Below, piece by piece: positions 46,536 to 56,545 of a stretch of DNA of 64,000 bases. The DNA comes from an uncultured bacterium. GTDB taxonomy: Bacteria; Verrucomicrobiota; Kiritimatiellia; CAIVKH01. The first letter of the stretch is position 1; the number at the start of each line of letters is the position of its first letter. The position numbers and the translations under genes are program-made. The notes below the pieces were generated by a model that was not told where the DNA came from, did not search any database, and saw nothing but the letters and a program-made list of their open reading frames with translations. Location of the stretch: NCBI GenBank assembly GCA_903906425.1, contig CAIVKH010000342.1:1-64000 (forward strand). The letters are read 5' to 3'.

Positions 46536-46673
46536 AATCCGGCGCGCAGGCTGACGCGGCGGGAATTCCTTGGGCGGGCAAATCGATCCGGCTCGATTCG
46601 CGTTTTTCGGGGTTTGACTTTGGTTCATGAGGTGTACATCTTTCGCGTTTTTCTCAGAAGAAAGGCAGTTCAC

Positions 46674-47795
46674 ATGAAATATCGTTTCTCGGTTGCGTGC
46701 GTTGCAGCGGCGTTCTTTGCGTCCCTTCTTTCCGTGTCCGCAGTGGAAAAGACGGCGCCGGCACCCGCAGTCAAATCGGATGATCTCTCGAAGGCCACCG
46801 GCATTTTCAACAGCCCTATTCCTCCCGCGCCGGTGATCAATCCGACGGCGACGGTTGTGACGGTGAATGGCAAGGCGCTGCTCGGCTCAGAGCTTGAGAA
46901 GGAAGTCCAGAATTTGCAGATGCAGGCCGCGCGCCGGATGGCGCCGGACCAGATCGCGCAGATGCTCCCGCGCATCCAGCAGCAGGCCGTGCTGGACATG
47001 GTCAACAAACAGTTGCTGCTGGACGCCGTGGTCGCGCGCAAGATCTCCGTCGGTGACGACGAGATCAAGAAGGCCATTGATGACTTGATGAAGAATGCGC
47101 CGGCGGGCCAGACGCTGGATGACGCGCTCAAGCAGGCAAACATTACGTTGAAGCAGTTCACCCAGCAGATGGCCGAGGGCCTGAGCATCCAGAAGCTGAT
47201 GGCCGAGGAGATGAAGAACAGCGCCGTCACGGAGGATGATCTGAAAAAATACTACGAGAAGAATCCGGAGCAGTTCAAGCGGCCCGAAACTGTTTCCGCG
47301 CGCCACATCCTCATCAAGTTCGAGGCGACTGACGATGCGGCCAAGAAAGAAGCGGCGAAGAAGAAAGCCGAAGCCGTGCGCGAACGCCTGCTCAAGGGCG
47401 AAGACTTCGCGAAGGTCTGCGCCGAGGTTTCGGACGATCCCGGCAGCAAGTCCAACGGCGGCCTGTACGAAAGCTTCCCCCGCGGCCAGATGGTTCCCCC
47501 CTTCGAGAATGCCGCGTTCTCACAGAAGATCGGCGACATCGGCCCGCTCGTCGAAACGCAATTCGGCTATCACATCATCAAGGTCGAGAAACACAACGAT
47601 GCCGGAAAGATTGACCTGGCCGAAGTGAAGGACCGGCTGAAGACATTCCTGGAAAACCAGAAGAAGAGCGAAGTCGCCCAGAAATTCCTCAAGAGCCTGC
47701 GCGACGGCGCGAAGCTCAACTACGCTGAAGGCTATGCGCCGCCGCCGGAAGTCCCGACGACAGTCGCGCCGGCCGCTCCCGCGGCGGGCAAATAG
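46674..47795 (+). CDS. Exported peptidyl-prolyl isomerase (PpiC/SurA-like parvulin)
   Basis: A 373-aa protein with signal peptide (KYRFSVACVAAAFFASLLSVSA). A SurA-N-like helical region (residues about 60-190, VNGKALLGSELEKEVQ) precedes one parvulin domain (about 200-310: ARHILIKFEA, GGLYESFPRGQMVPPFENAAF, GPLVETQFGYHIIKVE). It should fold periplasmic or outer-membrane proteins. The C-terminal tail is Pro/Ala-rich. ATG at 46674 with AAAGG nine bases upstream. Confidence 0.93.
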   Translation: MKYRFSVACVAAAFFASLLSVSAVEKTAPAPAVKSDDLSKATGIFNSPIPPAPVINPTATVVTVNGKALLGSELEKEVQNLQMQAARRMAPDQIAQMLPRIQQQAVLDMVNKQLLLDAVVARKISVGDDEIKKAIDDLMKNAPAGQTLDDALKQANITLKQFTQQMAEGLSIQKLMAEEMKNSAVTEDDLKKYYEKNPEQFKRPETVSARHILIKFEATDDAAKKEAAKKKAEAVRERLLKGEDFAKVCAEVSDDPGSKSNGGLYESFPRGQMVPPFENAAFSQKIGDIGPLVETQFGYHIIKVEKHNDAGKIDLAEVKDRLKTFLENQKKSEVAQKFLKSLRDGAKLNYAEGYAPPPEVPTTVAPAAPAAGK

Positions 47796-47811
47796 CCGCG
47801 CGCACGCGCGC

Positions 47812-48696
47812 TCAGTTTCCGGGCGGATTTTTCCGAGCCGCGGCGATCCGGTCGTGGCCTGCGAGATCTTTGCGCGTGGTCACGTCGGAATATCCGGCTT
47901 GTTCAAGCAGGTGTTTCACCGCGGCGGATTGCGTCTCGCCGATTTCGAGGAACAGCCGGCCGCCGGGACGCAACACCTGGAACGCTTGCGGAATGAGGCG
48001 GCGGATCACGCCGAGGCCGTCCGCGCCGGCGAACAATGCGGTGCGCGGTTCGTGTTCGCGAATTTCCGGCGCGAGCGATGTGGCTTCGGCATCGGCGATG
48101 TAGGGCGGATTCGAAACGATGATGTCCGCGCTTTGCGGCTCGAAGCCGTCGAGCAGATCGGTTTGGAGAAATTTGATCCGCGAGTCCTGGCCGTGCGCGG
48201 CCGCGTTTTCGCGCGCAAGCGCGAGCGCGTTGGCGGAAATATCCGTCGCGATGATCTCGGCGGCCGGGCATTCGAACGCGAGGGAGATGGCGATGCAGCC
48301 GGTGCCGGTGCCGACGTCAATAATCTGCCGGGAGGTCGCGCGATCCGCCGCGGTCAACACCGTCGCGACCAGCTCTTCTGTTTCCGGCCGCGGAATCAGC
48401 GCGCGCTTGTCGCATTTGAAAACGCGGCCCATGAAATCGGCGTTGCCGACGACATACTGGATCGGTTCGCCGGCGATCACGCGATTCAGGAATTCGCCGA
48501 GCGCTTCCCACTGTTCCTTGATGAGCGGCTTGATTCCTTTTGTCGTGATGTCGCCGAACGGAGCGCCGGTGACGTGATTAATCAACCAGCACGCTTTCGT
48601 TCGCGCTTCGTCGCGGCCCGCGCGTTCGAGCTTCGTCGCAATTCCTTCGACGACGAACTTCGCGTAGGCGACAGCGTCGAAATGTTTCGCGTTCAT
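47812..48696 (-). CDS. prmC: Release factor glutamine methyltransferase PrmC
   Basis: Methylates the Gln of the GGQ motif in release factors. The 294-aa protein has the N-terminal helical domain, SAM motif [16 protein letters not shown], and the NPPY catalytic motif in [12 protein letters not shown]. It overlaps prfA by 4 bp (ATGA), the usual prfA-prmC arrangement. The stop faces the ppi gene across 16 bp. Confidence 0.96.
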   Translation of the reverse strand: MNAKHFDAVAYAKFVVEGIATKLERAGRDEARTKACWLINHVTGAPFGDITTKGIKPLIKEQWEALGEFLNRVIAGEPIQYVVGNADFMGRVFKCDKRALIPRPETEELVATVLTAADRATSRQIIDVGTGTGCIAISLAFECPAAEIIATDISANALALARENAAAHGQDSRIKFLQTDLLDGFEPQSADIIVSNPPYIADAEATSLAPEIREHEPRTALFAGADGLGVIRRLIPQAFQVLRPGGRLFLEIGETQSAAVKHLLEQAGYSDVTTRKDLAGHDRIAAARKNPPGN

Positions 48697-49781
48697 CCGC
48701 CCTGTAGATGTTTCTTCAGCTTCGCCTCAACGTCGCGTTCGCGAAGGGCGTTCACGAGCTGATCCAGATCGCCTTCGATGACGCGGTCGAGGTTGTAGAG
48801 CGTGAAATTGATGCGGTGGTCGGTGACGCGGTTCTGCGGAAAATTGTACGTGCGGATTCGTTCGTTGCGGTCGCCGGTGCCGACCTGGTTTTTTCGGATG
48901 TCGGCATATTTCGCCTGCTCTTCCGACCGCGCCTTATCGAGCAGGCGCGATTTCAAAACAGTCATCGCGCGATCGCGGTTGCGATGCTGCGATCGCTCGT
49001 CCTGGCACTGCACGACGATGCCGGTTGGCAAATGCGTCATGCGGACGGCTGATTCGGTCTTGTTGACTTTCTGTCCGCCCGCGCCGGACGCGCGGAACAA
49101 ATCAATCCGCACGTCTTCGGGCTTGATGATGACTTCATCGGTCTCGGTCGCTTCGGGCAAAACCGCGACGGTCGCGGCGGAGGTATGAATTCGTCCGTTC
49201 GCCTCGGTGACGGGGATTCGCTGCACGCGATGGCCGCCGCTTTCGTAGCGGAGAACGCGATAAACGTTTTCGCCTTCGACGCTGAAAACGATTTCCTTGT
49301 AGCCGCCAAGTTCGGAGGGCGACGCGTCGATCACGGAAATCTTCCAGCCGCGGCCTTCGCAGAATCGCGTGTACATCCGATACAAGTCGCCCGCGAAAAG
49401 TCCGGCCTCGTCGCCGCCGGTGCCTGCACGGACTTCGATAATCGTGTTGCGGCTGTCGTCCGGATCGGGCGGCAGCAGCGAAAGCATCAGACCTCGTTCG
49501 GCCTCGGGAACTTTTTTATCGAGCGCGTCGAATTCGGCCCGCGCCATTTCGCGCATCTCGGCATCGCCGGACGATTGTTCGAACAGCGCCTTCGCGTCAT
49601 CGCGTTCTTTTTGCAGGCGGAGAAATGCCGCGGCTTTATCGAGCACGATCCGCAACTGCTGATGCTCGCCGATCAGTTCGCGATAGCGCTTCTGATTTGC
49701 GGCGGTCTGTGGCGCGGAAAGCTCCGCCTCGACGGCGTGAAGCCGGACGGTCAGCTTTTCGATATAGGCAGAATCGAGCAT
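48693..49781 (-). CDS. prfA: Peptide chain release factor 1
   Basis: Terminates translation at UAA and UAG. The 362-aa protein carries the PxT codon-recognition tripeptide (PVT in RIPVTEANG) and the catalytic GGQ in [14 protein letters not shown]. The start is ATG 49781, giving the standard length; an in-frame TTG at 49814 lies in the rpmE terminator. Confidence 0.97.
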   Translation of the reverse strand: MLDSAYIEKLTVRLHAVEAELSAPQTAANQKRYRELIGEHQQLRIVLDKAAAFLRLQKERDDAKALFEQSSGDAEMREMARAEFDALDKKVPEAERGLMLSLLPPDPDDSRNTIIEVRAGTGGDEAGLFAGDLYRMYTRFCEGRGWKISVIDASPSELGGYKEIVFSVEGENVYRVLRYESGGHRVQRIPVTEANGRIHTSAATVAVLPEATETDEVIIKPEDVRIDLFRASGAGGQKVNKTESAVRMTHLPTGIVVQCQDERSQHRNRDRAMTVLKSRLLDKARSEEQAKYADIRKNQVGTGDRNERIRTYNFPQNRVTDHRINFTLYNLDRVIEGDLDQLVNALRERDVEAKLKKHLQGG

Positions 49782-49810
49782 TTCGAGGACGCGGACGATT
49801 TCGAATAAAA

Positions 49811-49856
49811 ACAAAACGGGCCAGCGAGGTCCACGAAGGGAAACAGGCTGGCCCGT
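49811..49856 (-). terminator. Rho-independent terminator of rpmE
   Basis: ACGGGCCAGC (49816-49825) pairs perfectly with GCTGGCCCGT (49847-49856) around a 21-base loop. On the minus strand the stem is followed by TTTGTTTTTATT. It begins 12 bp past the rpmE stop and separates it from prfA. Confidence 0.8.
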
Positions 49857-49868
49857 CTTTAGAGGATG

Positions 49869-50093
49869 CTACTTCTTTGCGGCGGCAGTCGCGGCGACCT
49901 TGGCGTACTTCTTCTTGAAGCGGTCCACGCGGCCTTCGGTGTCGATCATCTTGGTCGATCCGGTGTAAAACGGATGGCAGGCGCCACACGTGTTGACGTG
50001 CATTTCCGCCTTGGTCGAGCGCGTATGAATGACGTTTCCGCAGGCGCACGTGATGGTGGCCTCGACATATTTTGGATGAATATCAGCTTTCAT
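49869..50093 (-). CDS. rpmE: 50S ribosomal protein L31
   Basis: A 74-aa zinc-binding (C+ type) L31: the cysteines lie in TCACGN and [13 protein letters not shown], followed by [18 protein letters not shown] at 50093 has AAGG upstream. A terminator follows, so it is largely a single transcription unit. Confidence 0.97.
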   Translation of the reverse strand: MKADIHPKYVEATITCACGNVIHTRSTKAEMHVNTCGACHPFYTGSTKMIDTEGRVDRFKKKYAKVAATAAAKK

Positions 50094-50238
50094 TTTACCT
50101 TTCTTTCCACGACCGGCGTTCCCGCTAAATCGAGCCGGGACGGCGTCGGCCTCAAAATCAAAGCGCGGCAATATAGTGGCCGTCTCCCGCGAACGCAAGC
50201 CGTGCCTGTCGCAAAAACCGAAGCCGGTTCGGAGGCTT

Positions 50239-51330
50239 TTATCCCGGCGGCTGGCTCCGGCCGAGTTCTTGCGCGAGTTCGCGCAATTCATCAGCATAGG
50301 AAAGTTCCGGCGCGTAGCGCGAAAGATCGAGCGGGGTGAAACATTTTGGATCAATTTCGTTCCACGGCGGCAGCGGCGGAAAGACGGTGAATTTGTCGAG
50401 TGCCCCGATGACAGCCAGCGGCATCATCGTTTTCAGGCATTTGATGCAGCGCCCGCAATTGCGCTGGCTGGGAATATTTTTCCAGCAGACGCGCAGATGC
50501 TGCTGCGCATCGCCGCGGTCCGCGATCAAACGAATTTTCTGGATGCGCGAGAGGTGGCTGCCGTGATGCGCGATGTCGAGCGACTCGGTCCCGAACATCG
50601 GGTCGGTGACGGGATTCGAGCCGCACGGCGCGAAGAGCAGCGAGTGGCGGTTGGTGGACGGGATGAAGAAATTTCGCGTTCCGCCGGCCAGCAGCAGCGC
50701 GCACGCGGCGATGCACGCTCCGTGCGAGTTGACCCACGGCACATGCGGCTCGACGATCGGCCGCACGTTCGTGGCCATGCCGATGAATCCGAGGGTGCAG
50801 TCTCGCGCGAGTTCCTGAAATTCTGCAGCCAGCTCGTTGTAGAGCGGGTTCTCAACCGGGATGTCGAAGCCGTGTGCATAAAAAAGATGCGTGAGTCTGA
50901 AATCTTCATTTGCCGCGGCTCCGCCGAGGTATTCGTGCAGCGTCGTGAAAGAATCCACGCCGCCGGAAAAACAACTGACGACGGCGTGCGCGCGCGGCTG
51001 CGCCATCCGCGCGAACGACGGCGCGCGGATGGAAATCCTCTTTATGGTTCGCGGCAGCCACAGATGAAAATGCGCGCCGAACTGCCCGATGCCGTGATGA
51101 AACCGCGGCGAGAGCGGCTGCGACACTTCGAGATCTTCGCCAAGAGCCATCGCCATCATCGCGAGCGCCGCGACCGCCGGCTCCGGGCCGGTGTGAAGAA
51201 ATTCGCGGTGGCGGGAATCAATTCTGAACCAAAGCTCACCATCCAAATCCGGCCGCGACGCCGTTTCAAAGCGGTAGCTGACGGTAATCTTGCCGCCGTC
51301 TTCCGCGATTTTTGCCAGTTGGATTTTCAT
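50239..51330 (-). CDS. PP-loop ATP pyrophosphatase, QueC-like, with C-terminal zinc motif
   Basis: A 363-aa protein of unclear role. After about 130 unassigned residues comes the PP-loop [16 protein letters not shown], then [22 protein letters not shown] and a cysteine set CWKN...[12 protein letters not shown] resembling the zinc site of QueC. Such enzymes adenylate a carboxyl or carbonyl group. It differs from true QueC in length and N-terminal extension, and no other queuosine or 7-deazapurine gene is nearby. Proteins of this layout are often annotated hypothetical. ATG 51330 chosen; upstream codons run into a palindrome pair. Confidence 0.7.
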   Translation of the reverse strand: MKIQLAKIAEDGGKITVSYRFETASRPDLDGELWFRIDSRHREFLHTGPEPAVAALAMMAMALGEDLEVSQPLSPRFHHGIGQFGAHFHLWLPRTIKRISIRAPSFARMAQPRAHAVVSCFSGGVDSFTTLHEYLGGAAANEDFRLTHLFYAHGFDIPVENPLYNELAAEFQELARDCTLGFIGMATNVRPIVEPHVPWVNSHGACIAACALLLAGGTRNFFIPSTNRHSLLFAPCGSNPVTDPMFGTESLDIAHHGSHLSRIQKIRLIADRGDAQQHLRVCWKNIPSQRNCGRCIKCLKTMMPLAVIGALDKFTVFPPLPPWNEIDPKCFTPLDLSRYAPELSYADELRELAQELGRSQPPG

Positions 51331-51364
51331 TCGAATGCGCCAGGCGACCCCGCTGCGCGGACTT

Positions 51365-51411
51365 TTCCAATCATTGGAAATTTGCCTCCGCGCGTTTTCC
51401 AATGATTGGAA
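51365..51411. repeat. Phased palindrome pair
   Basis: Perfect units at 51365-51379 (C) and 51397-51411 (G), 32 bp apart with complementary centres. Between divergent genes. Confidence 0.95.
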
Positions 51412-51527
51412 AATAGCGGCGCGCAGGCCGGCTGGCGAGCAGCTATCCCAAAATAAATCGGCCGGCGGCGGGCGGCGCGCGGCAGATTTAGCGTGAGATT
51501 CCGGCCGGGATTGCGAAAATTATAGTG

Positions 51528-52811
51528 ATGAAAGTGAACAACCAGTCGCGCAGGAGTTTTCTGAAACGAACCGCCGGCCTCGCGCTGCCGGCCATCCTTC
51601 CGTCATCCGTTTTTGGGTTTGCCAGGCGCGTGACGCCGTCCAACAAGATCACCATCGGCATGGTCGGCGTCGGCGACCACGGAACCGGCGTGAACCTTCG
51701 CGGCTTCCTTGCGCAGCCGGACGCGCAGGTTGTGGCCGTGTGCGACGTGGACGGCAAGCGGATGAACAACGCGCGCGACATCACGAACAGGCAGTATGGA
51801 AATTCCGACTGCAAAACCTACCGCGATTTCCGCGACGTCATCGCCCGCGACGACATCGACGCGATCATGGTTTCAACGCCCGACCACTGGCACATTCCGG
51901 TTTCGGTGATGGCGATGCGCGCCGGCAAGGATGTTATTTCCGAAAAGCCGACGCTGACAATCTGGGAGGGCCGCCTGCAGGCCGAAACGGTGAAGCGATA
52001 CGGCGCGATTTTCCAGACCTCGACGGAGGACCGCGCGCTTCAGGTTTATCACCGCATGGCCGAGATCGTCCGCAACGGTCGCATCGGAAAACTGCAAACG
52101 ATTCGCGTCGGCCTGCCGGACGCGCGACGCGCAAACCCGGACGGAAAACCGGAGCCGATCCCGCCGGATTTCGATTACGAAATGTGGCTCGGCCCCGCGC
52201 CCGTCGCGCCATATTGCGCCGCGCGCTGCCACTTCAACTTCCGCTGGATCTACGACTATTCCGGCGGAATGCTCACCGACTGGGGCATGCACCTGATTGA
52301 CACCGCGCAGTGGGCCAACGACACCGAGCGCACCGGTCCGATCGAGGTCTCGGGCCGTGGCGTATTTCCATCGGACGGCCTCTACAACACCGCAACCGAA
52401 TTTCATCTCGAATACAAATATCGCAACGGCGTGACGATGTTCGTCGAAGGCGGCGGCGTCATGCTGCGATTCGAGGGAACCGACGGCTGGATCCAGAACA
52501 AAGGCTGGATCGGTCCGCTCGAAGCCAGTTCGTCGGCGATTCTCAACACGTCGATCGGCGCGGAGGATTTGCAACTCTACACGTGCCCCGGCCGCGAACA
52601 CCGCAATTTCCTCGACTGCGTCAAATCGCGCCGCGATCCATATTTTCCCGCGGAGATCGGCCACCGCTGCGCCAGCGTCCAGCACATCGGCAACATCGCA
52701 ATGCTGCTGGGCAGAAAACTCCGCTGGAATCCGGACAAGGAAGAATTCGTCGGCGACGGCACCGCAAACCGGATGCGCACCCGCGTGATGCGCGAGCCGT
52801 GGAAGATTTGA
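51528..52811 (+). CDS. Tat-exported Gfo/Idh/MocA family oxidoreductase
   Basis: A 427-aa protein. The N-terminus has a twin-arginine signal (SRRSFLKRTAGLALPAIL). Then the Rossmann domain (IGMVGVGDHGTG, VVAVCDVD, DAIMVSTPDHWHIPV, KDVISEKPTLT with the conserved Lys) and the C-terminal beta-sheet domain (YDYSGGMLTDWGMHLIDTAQW). Such enzymes oxidise or reduce sugars or inositols and are amplified in PVC genomes. Paired with the next Tat-exported gene, 17 bp downstream. Confidence 0.93.
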   Translation: MKVNNQSRRSFLKRTAGLALPAILPSSVFGFARRVTPSNKITIGMVGVGDHGTGVNLRGFLAQPDAQVVAVCDVDGKRMNNARDITNRQYGNSDCKTYRDFRDVIARDDIDAIMVSTPDHWHIPVSVMAMRAGKDVISEKPTLTIWEGRLQAETVKRYGAIFQTSTEDRALQVYHRMAEIVRNGRIGKLQTIRVGLPDARRANPDGKPEPIPPDFDYEMWLGPAPVAPYCAARCHFNFRWIYDYSGGMLTDWGMHLIDTAQWANDTERTGPIEVSGRGVFPSDGLYNTATEFHLEYKYRNGVTMFVEGGGVMLRFEGTDGWIQNKGWIGPLEASSSAILNTSIGAEDLQLYTCPGREHRNFLDCVKSRRDPYFPAEIGHRCASVQHIGNIAMLLGRKLRWNPDKEEFVGDGTANRMRTRVMREPWKI

Positions 52812-52828
52812 ACCATGAGGAGAAAAAC

Positions 52829-53794
52829 ATGACCCCCAACCTGACTCGTCGGAATTTTCTGAAAGAATCGCTGGCCGCAACGGCCGTAGGCACGCTGGCG
52901 CTAAACGCGCGCGCCGAAGACGCGGCGAAAAATTCCGAACCAGCGAAAACTCCCGCGGCGTTCCCGACGGGAAAAATCGGCGACCTGCAGATCAGCCGCA
53001 TCCTGCTCGGCGGAAATTTGCTGACGCATTTCACGCACAGCCGCGATTTGAAATATGTGTACAGCCTCACCGCGCACTACAACACCGAGGCGAAAATCCT
53101 CGAAACGCTCGCCATCGCCGAAGCCAACGGCATCAACACGCTCTCGATGCACAATCCTCCGGAGCCGATGGCGATTCTGAAAAAATATCGCAAGCAGGGC
53201 GGCAAAATTCAGTGGATCATCTGCCCGACCGCGCCGGTCGAAGGCGACATGAAAACCTACACCGAGCAGGTGAAGGAACTCGTGGATTGCGGCTGCGAGG
53301 CGATCTACCTCTGGGGAGTCCGCTCCGATCCGCTCGCCGCCGGCGGCAAGATGGACCTCATCGCGAAGGCCGTTGAAATCGCGAAGGAACATGGCGTGCC
53401 GTCCGGCGTCGGCTGCCACGATTTGAATGTCGTCGCGCAATGCGAAAAAAGCAAAATCCCCGCCGATTTTTACATCAAGACGTTCCACCATCACCACTAC
53501 CCGAGCGGCCCGAAACCCGAACAGCTCGTCGCGGCGCACGCCGAGAATCCAGGCTACTGGTGCAAGGATCCGCAGGGAACGATTGACCTGATGAAGACCG
53601 TGACGAAGCCGTGGCTCGCCTTCAAAATTATGGCTGCCGGCGCAATCCCGCCGAAGGACGCGCTGCCCTACGCCTTCAACAACGGAGCCGACCACTGCCT
53701 CGTCGGCATGTTCGATTTCGAAATCGCCGAGGACGCCGCCCTTGCCCGCGCGGCCATCGCCAACGTCAAGCGTGAGCGCCCGTGGCGAAGTTGA
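52829..53794 (+). CDS. Tat-exported TIM-barrel (aldo/keto reductase-like) protein
   Basis: A 321-aa protein starting with a twin-arginine signal (TRRNFLKESLAATAVGTLAL). The mature part begins ISRILLGGNLLTHFTHSRD, and continues with AEANGINTLSMHNPPEP, EAIYLWGV, GCHDLNVV and FKIMAAGAIPP, a (beta/alpha)8 pattern seen in PVC sugar-processing loci. The catalytic Tyr-His set of aldo/keto reductases is not certain. Co-operonic with the preceding oxidoreductase, suggesting a shared carbohydrate substrate. GAGGAG precedes the ATG. Confidence 0.78.
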   Translation: MTPNLTRRNFLKESLAATAVGTLALNARAEDAAKNSEPAKTPAAFPTGKIGDLQISRILLGGNLLTHFTHSRDLKYVYSLTAHYNTEAKILETLAIAEANGINTLSMHNPPEPMAILKKYRKQGGKIQWIICPTAPVEGDMKTYTEQVKELVDCGCEAIYLWGVRSDPLAAGGKMDLIAKAVEIAKEHGVPSGVGCHDLNVVAQCEKSKIPADFYIKTFHHHHYPSGPKPEQLVAAHAENPGYWCKDPQGTIDLMKTVTKPWLAFKIMAAGAIPPKDALPYAFNNGADHCLVGMFDFEIAEDAALARAAIANVKRERPWRS

Positions 53795-53802
53795 TTCGTA
53801 AT

Positions 53803-53849
53803 TTCCAATGATTGGAAATCACGCGCCCGCAAACTTCCAATCATTGGAA
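53803..53849. repeat. Phased palindrome pair
   Basis: Perfect units at 53803-53817 (G) and 53835-53849 (C), 32 bp apart with complementary centres. Between convergent genes, 8 bp past a stop. Confidence 0.95.
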
Positions 53850-53877
53850 ATTTTCGCGGCCCGCCGGCACCGCGGTG

Positions 53878-55506
53878 TCAGTGGCGGAAGTGCCTCATGC
53901 TGGTGAAGACCATTGCGATGCCGTAGCGGTCGCACGCGGAGATGACTTCCTCGTCTTTTTTCGAGCCGCCGGGCTGCACGATGAAACGGATGCCGGCATT
54001 CGATGCCTCGTCAATGTTGTCGGCGAACGGGAAGAAGGCGTCGGAAACGAGAACGCAATCGCGCAGGATTTCGTCGCGAAATTCGCCGAGCGATTTTCCG
54101 TAGGACCCCTTTTCATACATCGTCTTGATGTTTTCCTCGGCGCGCGGCACGGCGAGCTTGCGCAGCGAATCAACGCGGTTCGGCTGGCCCGCGCCCATGC
54201 CGAGCAGCATGAACTGGCCGCGCTCATATTCGCGCACGATCACGATCGCGTTCGATTTTACGTGCTTGCAGACCTTGATTCCAAATTCCGCGAGCTGGCG
54301 TTTCGGGTCGGGAAACGCGGCGGCCGTTGGCGTCATCCAGTCGCGGATGAGCGCGTTGTCGCGGTCCTGCACGAGCAGGCCGCCGGTGATCTGGCGGACC
54401 GATTTGCCCGGCAGCAGCGGTTCGAGCGGCTTGTGGAGTTTTAGAATCCGGAGCTGCTTGCTTTTCGCGCGCAAAAATTCCAGCGCGTCGTTTGCGAAAT
54501 CCGGCGCGATCAAAACCTCGACGAAACGATCTTTCATCAGTTGCGCCGTGGCCAGGTCAACCATTGTCGTCACCGCAATGACGCTGCCGAACGCGCTGAC
54601 CGGATCGCCGGCCCACGCGGCCTCGAACGCCTTCGCGAGCGTCGTGCCGGTCGCATAGCCGCACGGATTCGAGTGCTTGATGATCGCGACGCCCGGCGCG
54701 CCAACCAGCTCGCGCGCCGCTTCGAGAGCGGCGTCGCCGTCGAGGTAATTGTTGTACGACATTTCCTTGCCGTGCAGGATTTCTGCGTGCGCGATGCACG
54801 CCTCCAAGCCGTTGCCATTCTTGTAAAAAAATCCTTCCTGGTGCGGATTTTCGCCGTAGCGCAATTTCTCGCCGCGCGCAAATGCGGCGACGTACGGCGG
54901 CGCGACGCCTTCGACTTGCGAAAACTGGCCGGAGAGGTAACTGGCAATCGCGCCATCATACCGCGCCTGCTGCGCGAAGACTTTGAACGCAAGTTCGCGA
55001 CGAAGCTCCGGCGTGGTGTTTCCTTTTTCGCGGAGCGCCGCGAGGACGCGCGCATAATCCGCCGGATCAGTCACGACCGTCACGAACGCGTGGTTTTTCG
55101 CGGCCGAACGCAACATCGTCGGCCCGCCGATGTCAATGTTCTCGATCGCGTCTTCGAACGTCACGTCCGGTTTCGCGACGGTCGCCTCGAACGGATAAAG
55201 ATTCACGACGACCAGATCAATCGGCAGCAGCTTGTGCTTTGCCATCGTCGCCTCGTGATCCTTGTTGCCACGCAGATACAGCAGCCCGGCGTGGACATTC
55301 GGGTGCAGCGTCTTCACGCGACCGTCGAGCATTTCTGGGAAGCCGGTGAAATCCGAAACGTCGCGAACCTTCACGCCGGCTTTCGCCAATGCTTTTGCGG
55401 TGCCGCCCGTCGAAAGAATTTCCACGTCCATCGTCACGAGTTCCTTCGCGAACTCGACGATGCCGCTTTTGTCCGAAACCGAAATCAATGCGCGCTGGAT
55501 TTTCAT
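53878..55506 (-). CDS. purH: Bifunctional AICAR transformylase / IMP cyclohydrolase PurH
   Basis: Catalyses the last two steps of IMP synthesis. The 542-aa protein has the N-terminal MGS-like cyclohydrolase domain (RALISVSDKSGIVEFA, STGGTAKAL, TLHPNVHAGLL) and the C-terminal transformylase domain (KLRYGENPHQ, IKHSNPCG, SDAFFPFADNID, IVQPGGSKKDEEV). Start at ATG 55506 with GAGGTG upstream. It lies 7 bp after purM in a purB-purM-purH operon. Confidence 0.98.
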   Translation of the reverse strand: MKIQRALISVSDKSGIVEFAKELVTMDVEILSTGGTAKALAKAGVKVRDVSDFTGFPEMLDGRVKTLHPNVHAGLLYLRGNKDHEATMAKHKLLPIDLVVVNLYPFEATVAKPDVTFEDAIENIDIGGPTMLRSAAKNHAFVTVVTDPADYARVLAALREKGNTTPELRRELAFKVFAQQARYDGAIASYLSGQFSQVEGVAPPYVAAFARGEKLRYGENPHQEGFFYKNGNGLEACIAHAEILHGKEMSYNNYLDGDAALEAARELVGAPGVAIIKHSNPCGYATGTTLAKAFEAAWAGDPVSAFGSVIAVTTMVDLATAQLMKDRFVEVLIAPDFANDALEFLRAKSKQLRILKLHKPLEPLLPGKSVRQITGGLLVQDRDNALIRDWMTPTAAAFPDPKRQLAEFGIKVCKHVKSNAIVIVREYERGQFMLLGMGAGQPNRVDSLRKLAVPRAEENIKTMYEKGSYGKSLGEFRDEILRDCVLVSDAFFPFADNIDEASNAGIRFIVQPGGSKKDEEVISACDRYGIAMVFTSMRHFRH

Positions 55507-55513
55507 GCTCACC

Positions 55514-56545
55514 TCAGTTCAAAAGTTTCACGATTCCTTTGCCGGGACGAATATTTCCAATCGGGACAGCTTGTTCTCCCGTATCGCGAAGAATTTCAAG
55601 CGTGGGCAGGACGTGTTCGCGTTTGACGATCACGACCATGCCGATGCCCATGTTAAAGACGTGGTACATCTCGTCGCGATCCACCTTGCCGGTTTTCTGG
55701 ATGAACTGGAAAAGCGCGGGCGGTGTCCATGCGGCGCGGTCAATCGCGGCGTCCACGTTTTGTGGAAGGACGCGCGGAATGTTGTCCTCGAAACCGCCGC
55801 CGGTGATGTGCGCCAGGCCAAGAACTTTCACCTTCTTCTGAAGCGCGAGGTAGTGCTTGAGATAGCTGCGATGAACGGCGAGCAGCGCTTCGGCGACAGT
55901 CTGATTCGTACCGGGCAAATTGTCGTTCACGCCGAGCTTCGCAATGTCGAAGCAGACGCGGCGGGCGAGCGAGTAGCCGTTTGTGTGAAGTCCCGACGAC
56001 GGAATTCCGATGAGCACGTCGCCTGCGGAAATTTCCTCGCCGGTGATCAAATCCTTCTTCGCGACCGCGCCGATGATCGTGCCGACGAGATCATATTCGC
56101 CTTCGGGATACAGCGCCGGAAGCTCGGCCGTTTCTCCGCCGATGAGGGCGCAGTCGTTTTCCTTGCACGCGATGCAGAGGCCTTCGATCAGCTCCGCCAT
56201 CATCTTTTCTTCGAGCTTCGACATGCCGATGTAATCGAGGAAAAACAGCGGCCGCGCGCCCTGGACGAGGATGTCGTTGACGCAGTGATTCACGATGCAC
56301 TGGCCAACGGTGTCGTGCTTGTTCGCCATCACGGCGACTTTCAGTTTCGTGCCGACGCCGTCGCAACTGCTCACGAGCAACTGATCGTTGCCGGGCGATT
56401 TGAAAAGCCCGCCAAAGTTTCCCCAGTCACCGACGCAGCCGGCGGTGAACGTTCCCTTGATTTTCGATTTCGCGCGTTCAAGCGCGTTGGCCTTCGCGTC
56501 GATGTCAACGCCGGCTGTTGCGTAGGCTGATTGTGTCTTTTTCAT
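55514..56545 (-). CDS. purM: Phosphoribosylformylglycinamidine cyclo-ligase PurM
   Basis: Forms the imidazole ring of aminoimidazole ribotide from FGAM and ATP; AIR is also the substrate of ThiC. The 343-aa protein has VSSCDGVGTKLKVA, CVNDILVQGARPLFFLDYI, LIGGETAELP, GIPSSGLHTNGYSLAR and HITGGGFEDNIPR. It overlaps purB by 4 bp. Confidence 0.97.
   Translation of the reverse strand: MKKTQSAYATAGVDIDAKANALERAKSKIKGTFTAGCVGDWGNFGGLFKSPGNDQLLVSSCDGVGTKLKVAVMANKHDTVGQCIVNHCVNDILVQGARPLFFLDYIGMSKLEEKMMAELIEGLCIACKENDCALIGGETAELPALYPEGEYDLVGTIIGAVAKKDLITGEEISAGDVLIGIPSSGLHTNGYSLARRVCFDIAKLGVNDNLPGTNQTVAEALLAVHRSYLKHYLALQKKVKVLGLAHITGGGFEDNIPRVLPQNVDAAIDRAAWTPPALFQFIQKTGKVDRDEMYHVFNMGIGMVVIVKREHVLPTLEILRDTGEQAVPIGNIRPGKGIVKLLN

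Noticed and set aside
46614-46640. TTGACT/TACATC promoter before the PpiC gene
   Set aside because: The spacing is only 15 bp and no better -10 fits, so it is not listed as a feature.
55553-55565. Partial palindrome match TTCCAATCGGGA inside purM
   Set aside because: Only the left half matches, there is no phased partner, and the codons belong to a conserved PurM C-terminus (GNIRPG).
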